DNA of 48,654 bases from Chara braunii (GCA_003427395.1 BFEA01000151.1:96281-144934); one strand, 5' to 3'. Positions 33,630 to 44,139 are shown, numbered from the stretch's first letter. Numbers and translations: made by a program. Notes: generated by a model from the letters alone, not told the origin.

Positions 33630-34319
33630 CACAGCCGATCGAGGAAAAAAGAAAACAAAAATGACGCCCACATATCGAATGGCTCTCCTTCGAGATGTTC
33701 ATCCTCATCAACGCCCTATGTGTGCCCCACTCTCTTGTTTAAACCACTAGTACCTTTCGCGACTTCTTTTTCCCACCTTCGGCATGCTTGGAGGTGCTCC
33801 CACAGGCTCGACACAACTATGGGCAAAACTCACTGCTGACAACGAGTAAGAAAAGAGAAAAACAAAAAAAGGCGGAGCAAGAAAAAAAAAAACAAAAGGC
33901 GGAGTATCTGCCTACAATCTAGCAAAAAAAACAAAAAACAAAAAAGCGGAGTATCGTTCCAAGATCTAGCAAGTGCAAAAAAAAAAAATAAAAAAAAAAT
34001 GAAGACCCCGCTCCACTACCCACAACATGTACGGAAGACACAAAATAAGGCAGTGTATCTTACCATGTTTTAGCAAAAGATGCATTCTCATTTTGCCAAT
34101 TTGGTGAGTGTTTCAACTGCCCTTGTTTTCAGTACAACAGGGTTTTTGTCCTCGCTGACAGTCTGTTTCCAAAATCTCCGTCGTACTGACAAAATGGGGC
34201 ATCAATCCACTACTCACCAAATGAGCAAAATGAACAAAACGGATCTTCCCCTGGAACATGGGAAGATACACCGCCTGATATTTTGTCATGTCTGCATCTA
34301 GTGAGTAGTGGAGTCGAGC
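33630..34319. other. Spacer between the tail-to-tail LINEs
   Basis: No gene. 33850-34000 has three A-rich units carrying GGCGGAGTATC and ATCTAGCAA words. 34083-34320 carries copies in both orientations of a motif near ATTTTGCTCATTTGGTGAGT (plus at 34088, minus at about 34205-34228, partial plus at 34299), also seen at 41610-41640 beyond LINE B. Confidence 0.55.
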
Positions 34320-34331
34320 CTTGCTCCATTT
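34320..34331. repeat. LINE B target-site duplication, left copy
   Basis: CTTGCTCCATTT directly precedes the T-rich complement of the LINE B tail. It is repeated exactly at 41516-41527, beyond the 5' end. Confidence 0.75.
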
Positions 34332-34349
34332 TTTTTTATTTTTTTTTTC

Positions 34350-34853
34350 CGGAAAAAGGTCGAGAAATTTCATTATCAAAGCACCAAAAGAACTTTGAGG
34401 ACGTGAATCCTCAACAAACAACCCGGTGTGTACCACCCCCTGGGCTCTTGCCCAGCTTCAGTTTACCCATTCAGTAGGCAGCTCAGACCACGTTACCTGT
34501 ACTGTTCTAATGATCTCTTCGAGCCCTCTGCTCTGCTCTACCACTACCACTTCAACTCTGTCTTCACCTAAAACGCTCCAAACAAGCAAGTCTAAAACGA
34601 CTTGAGTTAACCCACATGCACCCATTTTGACACTCCATCCACTTCCTCCTATCAATGCAACCAATAGGGAAATAGGAGGGAAAAGAAGAGGGAACAAAAA
34701 ACCGAAAGAACAAAAGACTGAAAACACATACCTACCACCTTAGCTGCCTGCCTCCAGCGGCTGTTGTTCACCGAGTGCCCTGGTGAAAAATTACTGTATC
34801 TACTTCAACCATGAACACCATTCCAACTTACCCTAAGAATTAACGTTAACCAG
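34350..34853 (-). other. LINE B 3' UTR
   Basis: Non-coding stretch between the ORF2 stop (34854-34856) and the tail. Its last ~130 bases resemble the end of LINE A (GGGTGGTACACACCGGGTTG / GGGTGATGGTACATGG...GGGTTG). Confidence 0.75.
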
Positions 34854-36376
34854 TCAGTTGGATCCTGTGCTCCGACCCCAAGTCCTAACAAACCACATAA
34901 GACCTTTTTCTGTTACCGCATTGCTATTGTTCCTTGTGTTCCAATCCGCCTTGATATAGTGCATGAGTCTTGTGCGGATGTTTGATTTGATCTCAAGGTC
35001 TGAAGTGCCCCTACCCTAAAAAACTGCTCTGTTCCTGTTGTCCCATATCACTGAGCATATTATAGCTCTACAGGCCTGAACCACATAACCACAATCTTCA
35101 TTCGGATTTAGCTTCTCCGACAATATGCCCATGAGGGCCCAAGTTTGATCAACATTGCCAATCTGAGAAATCCTTCCAATGTACCGCCTATCACTCCCAG
35201 ATCCTCTTGGATGCTGGACAATCCCACCACAGATGCACAGTAGATTCAAAGGACCAAACACAACGTTTGCACCACATCTCAACTTTCACCCCCTTCCCTG
35301 ACAACCAAACCGCAGAGGGGGTAACCAACAACGAGAGCTGCCATAGTATAGCCGCATGCTTCTAAGATGGATGTTTCAATAGATGCGCCCACAGTTTCTT
35401 CATATTTTTAATCACATTTTCCCTTGTGTCTACCACTGTGTTTTTCCATCTTGCTGCCGCGACTGTCATTGGTCGTCTGTTGGGCAATAAGAGTTCTGAC
35501 GTTGATCTCATATGATCCATCTGAAGGGTAGAACCGTCGCCTCTCCAACCCCAAACGTAGGGGTCCAACAGTCGTTCTCTTATAGATTGGTCCAAATGGG
35601 ACACTGCCATCAAACTTGTCTCCTTTTCCCAGTGTTTCTGTACTCTGACTTGTTCAAGTGTCTGGTACACTGCACATGCCAGTTGCCCAGTGAAATCTCT
35701 CCCACTTTTAAAAACTGCGAGTTCCATCCTCTGCGTATACCTCGAGTTTCCAATACTCCACTTGAGCTGGAGGGTCCCTGATAATGTACCAAGTTCCGGG
35801 TGGGTCTACCACCTCCGGCTTCAGCAAGTGTTTCCAAGCCATCGGAATCGCACAGCCTAACGTATATCTCTTCTCCTCCACTTGTTGGTAGCCCCCCAGC
35901 TTTCCATGGAGGACCTCTTCAGGGTATCAGTACCTCAATATTGGATCCCAAGTATCACGAATACGTAACACTCCCTTTCTTATCCAAGTTTCTCCAAAGG
36001 CGCCTATAGTCCTTCCTGCCTTGAAGCGGTTGCCATCTGAGTCCACTATTGTTGGGTTATCATAAAGCGGTTGATTTAATACTTCCTGCAACGTCGCTGG
36101 GCTAAGCCACGTATCCGGCTTTACTCTTCTCCAGGATTTTATCACGTCTGACCATAATTTTGAATGAACTTTCCTGGCCAGAAAGGAGTCCAGCTGCAGG
36201 CACAACCACACGTTTTCTTCTCTCTCCAGTCCCCATTCCGTAGCCAATATGTGCTTCCCCAACAGGAGCCAGTGTTTCGTTCCTTCGCAATTAGACGCTT
36301 TGATGATCCAGTTAGCCAAAAGCAAGAAGTTGTGCCTTACCGAATCTTTGATACCCAGGCCGCCTTCCTCCCATGG
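34854..36376 (-). pseudogene. LINE B ORF2 C-terminal part with zf-RVT
   Basis: After an in-frame TAA at 36377-36379 the frame continues (EEGGLGIKD, then 36325 to 35927 with LLANWIIKAS, WLSPATLQEVL and GETWIRKGVLRI). A stop at 35927 and a frameshift near 35780 follow; the next frame reads VEYWKLEVYAEDG. The zinc-binding motif CKRCVWSFESTVHLWWDC (about 35195-35271) is intact in its four ligands, followed by PASKRIW and two stops. The last homologous words are WDNRNRAVF (35016) and a Trp-rich end stopping at 34854. Confidence 0.85.
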
Positions 36377-37717
36377 TTAGGCTATCAATTCCCAAGCCAC
36401 TTTCGAGATAAATCCTCCTTCCTCCTCCGCCCTGGGCTTCCAAATAAACTTCGCTGCCAGTCTCTTTGTTTGTGCCAAAAAGGAAGGGCTCAGAAGGCGA
36501 ACTGAGCCCACAAAGTTCAGTAAGGACATCAGAGATGTGTTGACCACCATTGCTCTGCCAAAAAATGACAGGTGGGGAGCCGAGTTCCACGACTTCAACT
36601 TAGACACTATCCTGTTCTGCAAGATATCTTCTTGTGTCTCCTCACAGTTCCCCAGTGACACCATTACTCCTAGAAAGCATTCCGCTTCACCCCTTCGAGC
36701 TTTTTTTATGCCCCAGTCAATGTCCAGTGTCATGGAATATAGGAGGAAGTAAACGGACGTATGCCAGTTCACCGCCGCCTCTGAAAATAGCGAATATTCG
36801 TCGAGCAGCTGTTTAAGTGCCTCTAGCGAATTAGCCTCGTTTTTACAAACTGCAAACAAGTCATCCGCCAAGGCCTTTACTTTGCACTCCCCTTTTCTCA
36901 GCGTCGGGCCTACAATTTCCGGTCTGTGTCTAATATTTGAGGTGATTACTTCTAATTGAAGAACAAACAGCAGAGCTGCCAAAGGGCACCCTTGTCTCAG
37001 CGATCGTGAGAGTTGGAAGGAGTCTGAGAGAAACCCATTCACCATCACCGTTGCCGATGCGTGGGTATATAACACCACTACCCATCTGCAAAAGTTTACC
37101 CCAAATCCCATGTGACGTAGGGTAGTCAATACAAAGCTCCAATTGACTCTATCATAAGCCTTTTCGAAGTCCAACAGAAGAACTGAGAGCAGCCGTTCCT
37201 CATTCTCCACGATCTCTAGAACTTCGATTGCCGTTACAATATTCTCAAAAATAGAGCGCTCCTACACAAAGGCAGCTTGGTCCTGTCCCACCAAGTTTGG
37301 CAAGTATTTTGCTACCCTTCTAGCTAACGTCTTGGCAAGTATCTTATATAACACATTTAGTCTGGAAATGGGTTTCCAATTCCTAATTCTGCCCCTCTCT
37401 TCCTTCTTGTACATCAGCGTAGTCACGCCATGACTCATACTGGACGATAGACAGTCTCCAATGAGAGCCTTGTTATACATTTCTACTAATGTCCCTCCCA
37501 AATCTGACCAAAACATCTGATAAAACTCCACAGTCATTCCATCGGACCCCGGGGTCTTCCCCCTCGCCATTGCCTTGATTGCCTGCCTGGCTTCCAAGTC
37601 AGTGATTGGTCTATCAAGATCCAATCTACCCTCCTGTGGTAATCTGACGTCGACCAACTCCCACAGATCTCATATGTGCTTGGCCAGTATCCAGCTCGGT
37701 ATTGCTCCGTCGAGATG
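36377..37717 (-). pseudogene. LINE B reverse transcriptase
   Basis: In frame with the endonuclease and interrupted by TGA (37670-37672) and TAG (37262-37264, at a position that was probably CAG). Recognisable in order: GKTPGSDGMTVEFYQMFW, a KKEERGRIRNWKPIS motif, LLLDFEKAYDRVNWSFV (first catalytic Asp), SRSLRQGCPLA, KALADDLFAV (catalytic Asp pair), FLGVMV and KLKSWNSAPHLSFFGRAMVV in the thumb. The residue before ADD is Leu rather than the usual Phe or Tyr. Length and order are normal for plant L1-type RT. Confidence 0.93.
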
Positions 37718-38941
37718 TCAAAATATCGGGTGTTGCAGCAGTTTCATCTCTTTTTGCAGAAATTGTGGTAGTAGGCATTGGAACGTTGACTTTGTTAACC
37801 TGACCCCTGTTTGGATACCTTTAACCGATAGGATCTCCTTCCACCTATCAGATTTGGCCACTTGAAGTTCATCCCAGCTCTGCAACCGATGAACTCTCTC
37901 AATAGTCCACCAATGGGTATCTACTGATCTCGGAGGAAAGAGAGCTATCTTATTTTCCGCTTCCTCTACCGCCCTTTGCACAGCAGCCTCTGTCTTGTTA
38001 TCTTGCAGAACCAATATCCGAGAGAATACACTGAGCATATCAGAAATGAAATAAATAAACGCATCCCACCACTCCTTGTCCGAAGTAAATCTGTCCAGCT
38101 TGTCCATCCACACTCCCGTTTGGTCTGAAACCCACTGCTTCACCCCTGGGTCCTTTATAACAGTTTTGTTAAGTCTGAATATTCCTTTCCCTCTCTCTGA
38201 GCCCTCTCCCCATAGGAATTGCAGTATCACCGGATTATGGTCCGATATCGGGCTCGGTTGTGTAAGTACATCCAGCGTGTTCGCCCAGATTGCATGACTT
38301 ACTAGAAAGTAGTCTATTCGTCTAGCCAAGATCCTCTGTCCTGATTCAAACTGGGAGGAGTACCAGGTGTACCCCGGGTTTGTGGGATTGGTTTGCCTAT
38401 ACGGGTCTGATAGATTCAAATCTGAAATAATCTCAAGTACTGCGTCCAGATCTCTACCGGCCCTTCCCGTGTTAAACAACGGATTTGACTCATTCACCGC
38501 CAGATTCCAATCCCCTACAAGAATGGTATTCTCGACCCCGGAAAAAATATCCATCAAATTGTTTAAAAATTCTACTCTTTCGCTCCGTTCCGCTGGTGCG
38601 TACACTGTTACTACCGCCCACTCTTGCCCTGCTGACAGAAACTTAATCCAGGCCCATTTGCCTAAGTGGTCAAAATCGTAGTCCTCTATAGTTGCATCCA
38701 GATTACGATGAACCAAGATGGCTACACCTCCCCTAGACTCTGTGGCTGGGGCCCAAACTTCAGGGCCGTCCTACCATGCTCCTAGCCCGATTATCTTCTC
38801 CTGATCTAGCTTTGTTTCTCGGAGGCACATGATCTGAACTTTCTTTTCATGGATCCACAATTTTAGCCTATTCCTTTTTCTGCACTTCCCTGTATCCCCC
38901 AACCCACGTACATTCCACGTGGCCACCTTAAGTTTTTGCAT
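37718..38941 (-). pseudogene. LINE B endonuclease (ORF2 N-terminus)
   Basis: The ORF2 start ATG (38939-38941) is followed by KVATWNVRGLGDTG, then CLRETKLD, an in-frame TAG at 38771-38773, and GGVAILVHRN. After this come TVYAPAERS, ILVGDWNLAVN, PGYTWYSSQF, RIDYFLVS and SDHNPVIL. These are the metal- and phosphate-binding motifs of AP-type endonucleases in order. The stop lies early, so no full enzyme can be made without readthrough. The following linker continues to a TGA at 37718-37720. The start codon overlaps the end of ORF1 by 14 bases. Confidence 0.93.
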
Positions 38942-41182
38942 TCAGACCCCTGACACCCTGCCCTGATTGGATCTGGAGTGTAGGGATTGTTGAACAAGAT
39001 GGTGAAGGTTCGTTTGTGGTCAACATACCCCTGTTCCAGCGTTGTGTGACATAAGCAAGAAAAGCAGGAGAAGAGAAGGATCTGAACTTAGGGATCTTTG
39101 TACATAACTTCCCCAACACAGACGCATCGGCATCATCAAGCAAATTGATTCTTGACAGCTCTGGATGATCCTCTTTGTCCAACCAACTCAAAGTAAAGAG
39201 GTAGAGGCCCTGACCCACCAGCCGAGACAAAGACTCTTGTGATATTCTAGCATCAATGAGCGGAACAAAAACCTTCGCCTTCAACCCTAGTCTATCAGTG
39301 AATATCCTAGGGGTGGGAAGGTCAACAATGCTCCTTACCGCAATCTCGCTCCCGTACAATCTGCGGGTAATATTGATAATGTCCAATGGCAACGGCGGCT
39401 GAGCTATCGGTTGCGATGGTAACACTATTTGCATTGTTGAATTTGCCCATGCTAGAACAAAAATGCCTTCTTGAGTAGCAACAAAAAGAAGAGGTAGGAG
39501 ATGTTTTACCCATTCTCAGTCTCTTGTCTTTGAACCTGTTGCTTGTCTCCTATTCCTTTTGCCTGTCAAAGTTGTCTTGGCAGTATCTTCAATGTCTTGC
39601 TGCATCCTCCCTCCAAGGTTCTGGGAATTCTCTTCCTCCAACTCCTCTCGAATGCGCAGCTCCCCCATATCTTCGCTGAGTCTTCTTCGTTGTTTCGTTG
39701 GAGCTGAATCCCACCTTGGTTTTGACTTTGTCGGCGTGCTGGTTCCATCGTCTTGGACTATGCCACCTGGGCCTTGAGCCATTGACGTCTCTTCTTGTTG
39801 TTGTTTTGACATCCTCTCCTCCTGCTTATTCGTTGACTTGTTTACCCCTGGTGAAAACACCGGATTCACTCGGTATTGCATGTGCTGCAGACCATCCTGC
39901 GCATTGTTCTGGTTGCCACCCAACGGGCTCAGCCTTCCTTGATAGCTTTTTTGCTTGCTTCGACTGTTCTCTGCACTGGGCGGGCCTTTTCCTCGTGACC
40001 CCGACTTTTGTGATCTCACATCTCTGAGGGATCGAGCCGACTTCGCCGGCGAATTGTGCCCTCAACTTAACCTTGCACTAGAGTTGTGCGCTCTAGAGTG
40101 TTGGCTGCCCGATTCGCTTAAAGAATCGCTTGATGACGTACTTGGAGCTATACTTGGCGCTGGACTCAGATGGCGACGACCTTGGCTTGAAGTCTGGCGG
40201 CATCGTGTTCTTGTGCAATCTTTTGTCACGTGGAAGTAACGACGACACGTGTTGCACCATGGTGTGAGGGCGTTGGCCACCTTAAGCTCAATAAGCTGAC
40301 CTTGAAACGTGGTAAATTAAATCGAGTCCTTCATTTTTGGCATGTACCTCACGTCAATATCCATTCGGACGTTTATTAATTGTGGGGTACGTGCATCGTG
40401 CTCCGAAGAATAGATTTTCTGCACCGAGTCAATGGCCAATTCCACTGCCGATTCCAAGTAACAGAAGGCATCCACAGGCACGTCCAAAATCCTTATCCAA
40501 AAATAGTTCCTCGCCGCCTCGCTTCTTGCCTCTTGAATTTCAATCTTCGTCATCCAAGGCTTGAAACAGGTCCGATGCCATATACCCCGTAGAGATACAC
40601 TAGCCTCCTGTTCTTCCAACATCCATTCCATTACCTTCCTATCCTTAGCCACGTAAGACAACACGTTTATTCGACTCTATGCAAACCCTGCCTCTAGTTA
40701 GTGTAGGGTTAAACCTCGCTTCCCCCATCCAAATGTTCTCTAATGCCCTTATGACGTTTTTTTTTTATCTTCTTTGAGAGGTTCTCCGAACCTTCCTGGA
40801 AGCTAATTGTGACTGTTTTTTCCTTAAGCCACTTAACCTTCATCTCGTCCAATGAGGGATTTAAGGTGAAGTGGGCATTTGAGTCCTCCACCTTCATTTC
40901 ACCAATATCCCATCCGGACGGCAGAAGACCCGCATCGAAACATTTGGACAACATATCCTTAACCCTGTCTTCCTCTGCCCAATAATTGTTATTCGAAGGG
41001 GGAGGGGAACGATTTTGCATCCCTGCATCCTCGTCCATACCCGCTCGCGATTTTGGAGTCGTAGGCTTCGGGTGTGCTCTAACCATACCCACGTCGCCGC
41101 CTGTTACCGAAGGAGGACCGGTTGGCCCTGGGTGAGCTCTCCCTAATCCCCCTTCCTCCCGCTCTGTCAATATTGGCTCCAT
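38928..41182 (-). pseudogene. LINE B ORF1, DUF4283-like and CCHC zinc knuckle
   Basis: A nucleic-acid-binding ORF1. The first segment (41182 to 40709) has an acidic region and LKEKTVTISFQEG. A frameshift follows, then one continuous frame from 40664 to 38928 with stops at 40317, 40062 and 39516. 40317-40664 is DUF4283-like (PWMTKIEIQEARSEA, FWIRILDVPVDAFCYLES). The knuckle CNTCRRYFHVTKDC lies at 40215-40256, followed by a Ser/Lys/Gln-rich linker and a conserved C-terminal domain (KAKVFVPLIDARIS, GLYLFTLSWLDKED). LINE C ORF1 has the same order. Confidence 0.9.
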
Positions 41183-41515
41183 CTCTCTGGGCTACGTCGG
41201 TCACTTCCGCATCTACTTGCATGGACTTCGGCACTATCCGTGCCTTAGCTCCTACCAAGTCGCCTCTTCCTAACCTGATTGGTCAAAACTCTCATTATCC
41301 TTGTCCCAAGGTAGCTGGGATGAAGTTTTTTACTGGGTGGATCCCTTAGGGCTAGCCTATCAACGCCATAGAGTCAGACATAGCCGATCTTCATGTGCAT
41401 GACAAACTTGTGCGTCAAACCATGGCGGCTGAGCACAGGCGGCTAGACCGGCATTCTGCCGGTAGAGGCGGAACCGAGCGCAATTCGCGCCGTGAACCAG
41501 CGCCCCCATTTGTTT
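41183..41515 (-). other. LINE B 5' UTR
   Basis: Lies between the target-site duplication and the first ORF1 ATG. On the minus strand it shares GGCGCGAATTGCGCTCGG with the LINE C leader (GGCGCTATTGCGCTCGG, about 44211-44227), which supports both 5' ends. The internal promoter expected for L1-type elements cannot be located by eye. Confidence 0.65.
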
Positions 41516-41527
41516 CTTGCTCCATTT
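41516..41527. repeat. LINE B target-site duplication, right copy
   Basis: CTTGCTCCATTT, identical to 34320-34331. Downstream sequence (GCTTCATTTCTC) would join the left flank to restore the empty site. Confidence 0.75.
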
Positions 41528-42047
41528 GCTTCATTTCTCACGGCATGTGCAACGCCCAAAACAAAGTATAACGGGGTACCTTCCCACGTACTAGCATAAG
41601 ATTTATTCCCTCTTCTCATTTTGCTCATTTGGTAAGTAGTGGAGTGACGCCTTATTCACGAACAACTGAGAAAGGTAAGGGTTGCTGGCAATAAATGCGT
41701 CACCCGTGTCCCTCATCCTGTTTTTTTTTTTTTTTCTTGTTCTTTTCTGTTCTTTTCCTGTTCTTTTTTTTTTTTTTTGGCTTTTCCTATTTCCTAGACT
41801 CTCCCTCCCACAGCGTTGGGCACTGGTCGCGGATACATCCGGGAGGGGCAGCTGAAAGGTACTGGCGGTTTAATGACACTTCGGTTATCATTTCGGTACA
41901 CGTGCCCCTCTACACCGTCCCCCGCCCTCCGTCGCCTTCATCCGTAGGCCCTCACCAAAATTACGACCCCAATCAAGCACGCAACGGACCATAGAACTCC
42001 CCCCGCGGTCTTTTTTTTCTTTTTTTTTCTTTTTTCTTTTTTCTTTG
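41528..42047. other. Interval with T-rich tracts, no gene
   Basis: Contains T-rich runs at 41721-41735, 41767-41779 and 42011-42044 and a copy of the ATTTTGCTCATTTGGTAAGT motif (41616-41637). No coding frame accepted. Confidence 0.5.
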
Positions 42048-42118
42048 GGCCTCGTTCCACTACCCTCGACTTGAAAAAATCTCAAGGACGACACAACTCC
42101 ATTACGCCGTTGAGGTTT

Positions 42119-42599
42119 GCTAATCACCATTAAGGGTCTCATTCCACACCACTTCAGTTCACTTGAAACTCTGGTTGCTCACTTGAGTTGCAAAAGTGAC
42201 TAAAAAATACCTGAGTCACGTTTTGTTCCACTCAACCCTCGAATCTGCCCTTGAAATGAGCGGGAACAGGTCGTGAGAGGTTCAACCAGGACCATGGTGT
42301 TAGAAAAGGGAGAATAAACGGGGGGGGGGGCGAGGACCTATGGGGGAGTTCTACATGTACCTGCAGCGCCGATTTCAAGTGCAACTCAAGTGTGCGTAGA
42401 GAGGTGACTTGAAAAACGGGTAGGTTTGCTTGGCCCCACTTGAGCCGCCCTTGAGTTTTTCCCACCCATTTGCTAAGCCCAAGAATTTAATCACGGTCGA
42501 GCCATGATTAACGAAACTCAAGGGCACCGTGGAACGGTGTTGGGCAAAAAACCCTTGAGTTTCGAATGGTGTGGAACGAGCCCCTAAAAGTGATTAACG
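42119..42599. mobile_element. Foldback/MITE-like element, 481 bp
   Basis: 42119-42155 (GCTAATCACCATTAAGGGTCTC...) pairs with the reverse complement of 42564-42599 (CGTTAATCACTTTTAGGGGCTC...), both continuing into TTCCACACCA. The terminal inverted repeat is therefore about 36 bp with several mismatches. The GG.CTCGTTCCAC word is shared with the 32-bp inverted repeat that surrounds it. No coding capacity. Confidence 0.65.
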
Positions 42600-42975
42600 T
42601 TCCCGCCACAAAATAAATTCCCGCTCTGAAACTCTAGGGCAGCTGTAGGGCGCCCAGGTAAACCGGCCCAATTTTCGAGTCACCTCCCAACGATGACTTT
42701 GAATTCCCTGAACTTCCTTCAAAACGGCCCCAACAGGTTGCTTTCGGTCCCCCCATCGTTTTTTTTGTTTTTTTGTTAATTCCAATCTCCGTTGTCTTGA
42801 CCCAACGATAGCGCAACACATGTTCTCGCTCCTTGTGCGAGCAGGAACTGTAGGGTGTAGTGGAACGACACTGATTTCTACTATTTCTTAATTAGGTTTA
42901 GGCTTAGGCTACCAGAGTGGCCCAGGGTCACTTGCCCGGTCGGACCAAAAACATTAATATATATATATATATATA
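42600..42975. other. Interval ending in a (TA)n run
   Basis: No gene. 42956-42975 is an AT dinucleotide run that forms the left insertion site of the next element. Confidence 0.6.
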
Positions 42976-43710
42976 CAGGGTTACCTGACCGAACGTTCGG
43001 GGGCCCCCGGGCTGGGCCCGAACGTTCGGGAGTTCGGGGTCCCATTCGGGGGCCGAACACCTTCAGGTTTGACCCCCGCCAATTTTTTTTTCAGGGTCTA
43101 AAAATAAGTTTTTTTTTCTGAATTTTTTTTGGGAGTTCAATATGATGTAGCCTACACGCCTATAAATTTTGAAGCCATTCTGCAAATCCAATCAAACATT
43201 AAAAATCGTCAAAGACGGGGGTGTCAAAACGTGCTCGCCCACTCACTATTTTGTTTTTTTTCACTTTTAACTTTTTGTTTTCACTTTATTTTGGGGCCTA
43301 AACAATTTTATTATTTTTTGAAAAACAATTAATGAGTTATTGATTATTTAAACTATATATCTGTAAAATTTCAGGGCATTTTTCAATGCCAAAAAATATT
43401 TAAAATTCGACAAAGATGGCGGTGTCGAAAAGGTGCTGGCACACTCACTCATTTTAATTCTCTTTTTACTTTTTCTTGTTTTTATCATAGTGTTTATTTT
43501 CTGTATTCGATTTTTAATTCAAATTTGGTAAATAATTTGGATGTAGTGCCCAGGCAAATGTTGTTTCTGTCTCTTATACACATCTAGATGTGTATAAGAG
43601 ACAGTAATAGAACTATATTTTTGTCTGCGTTCGCCCCGAACGGCCGAACGCCTTCCGAAGGGGTCTCGTACGTTCAGGCGTTCGGCCCGTCCTGAACGCC
43701 GGCAACCCTG
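42976..43710. mobile_element. hAT-like non-autonomous element
   Basis: The left end CAGGGTTACCTGACCG (42976) and the reverse complement of the right end, CAGGGTTGCCGGCG (43710), are matching termini. Both are followed by GGGCCGAACG/CCCGAACG-rich subterminal sequence full of CGAACG and its complement. CAGGG-type ends are characteristic of hAT elements, which make 8-bp duplications; the flanks TATATATA and TATATAGG agree at 6 of 8 positions. There is no transposase. The element contains the sequencing adaptor at 43567-43604, so its interior may be chimeric. Confidence 0.65.
43567..43604. other. Nextera mate-pair junction adaptor
   Basis: Identical to the adaptor at 35-72. The minus-strand frame at 43519-43797 translates through it and yields SYTHLDVYKRQ, the peptide encoded by this adaptor; that frame is therefore an artefact. 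Confidence 0.98.
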
Positions 43711-44139
43711 TATATAGGTGAAACTCCGACGAAACAGTTTGTCACAGCCCCTCGTTTGTTGTCCTCTTCTCTCTCTGCCTACGGTTTTACCGGGCAATTA
43801 TGTTTGTGACGATATATATATTTATTTTATTTTATTTTATTTTTTATTCTAAATGTGGTGAATAATTTCGATGTGACTCTCAGGCAAAAGTTGTTCAGTT
43901 TATTTTTCTGTAGAACGAAGTTTTTCTCCGGATGTTTTGGAATTGTTTTTTTTTTTTTTTTTTGCTGGGACCTTCTCTGGTCCTTGCACGGGCTGGCCAC
44001 CCAGGACCCGGGGGGCCTAGCTGGTAGCCTAGGTTTAGGCTCAAGGGCGTGTGTAGGGCTGCGCTTAAGTTTTTTTTTTCAAGTCGAGGGTAATGGAACG
44101 AGGCCGTTTTTTTCTTTTTCTTAATTTGATTTTTTGTTG
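43711..44139. other. Interval with partial copy of the hAT-like interior
   Basis: 43847-43905 (GTGGTGAATAATTTCGATGT...GGCAAAAGTTGTT) resembles 43526-43566 (TTGGTAAATAATTTGGATGT...GGCAAATGTTGTT), just before the adaptor. An ATTTT pentanucleotide run lies at 43821-43845 and a T run at 43946-43963. No gene. Confidence 0.55.

Larger units (their letters stand above)
34332..41515 (-). mobile_element. LINE B, near full-length L1-like retrotransposon
   Basis: A 7.18-kb element on the minus strand: 5' UTR (about 41183-41515), ORF1 (38928-41182), ORF2 (34854-38941), 3' UTR (about 34350-34853) and an A-rich tail read as T on the plus strand (34332-34348). An exact 12-bp target-site duplication flanks it. 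Both ORFs stay in one frame over most of their length and are interrupted mainly by single stop codons, so inactivation is moderate. It is the best template here for reading LINEs A and C. Confidence 0.93.
42048..44105. mobile_element. 2.06-kb segment bounded by a 32-bp inverted repeat
   Basis: 42048-42079 (GGCCTCGTTCCACTACCC...) and 44074-44105 are reverse complements with one mismatch in 32 bases. They could be the ends of one element that now contains a foldback element and a hAT-like element, or two separate solo ends of the same MITE family. No target-site duplication or transposase was found. Confidence 0.5.

Noticed and set aside
43519-43797. 92-codon minus-strand ORF
   Set aside because: It translates through the sequencing adaptor and the hAT-like terminal sequence.
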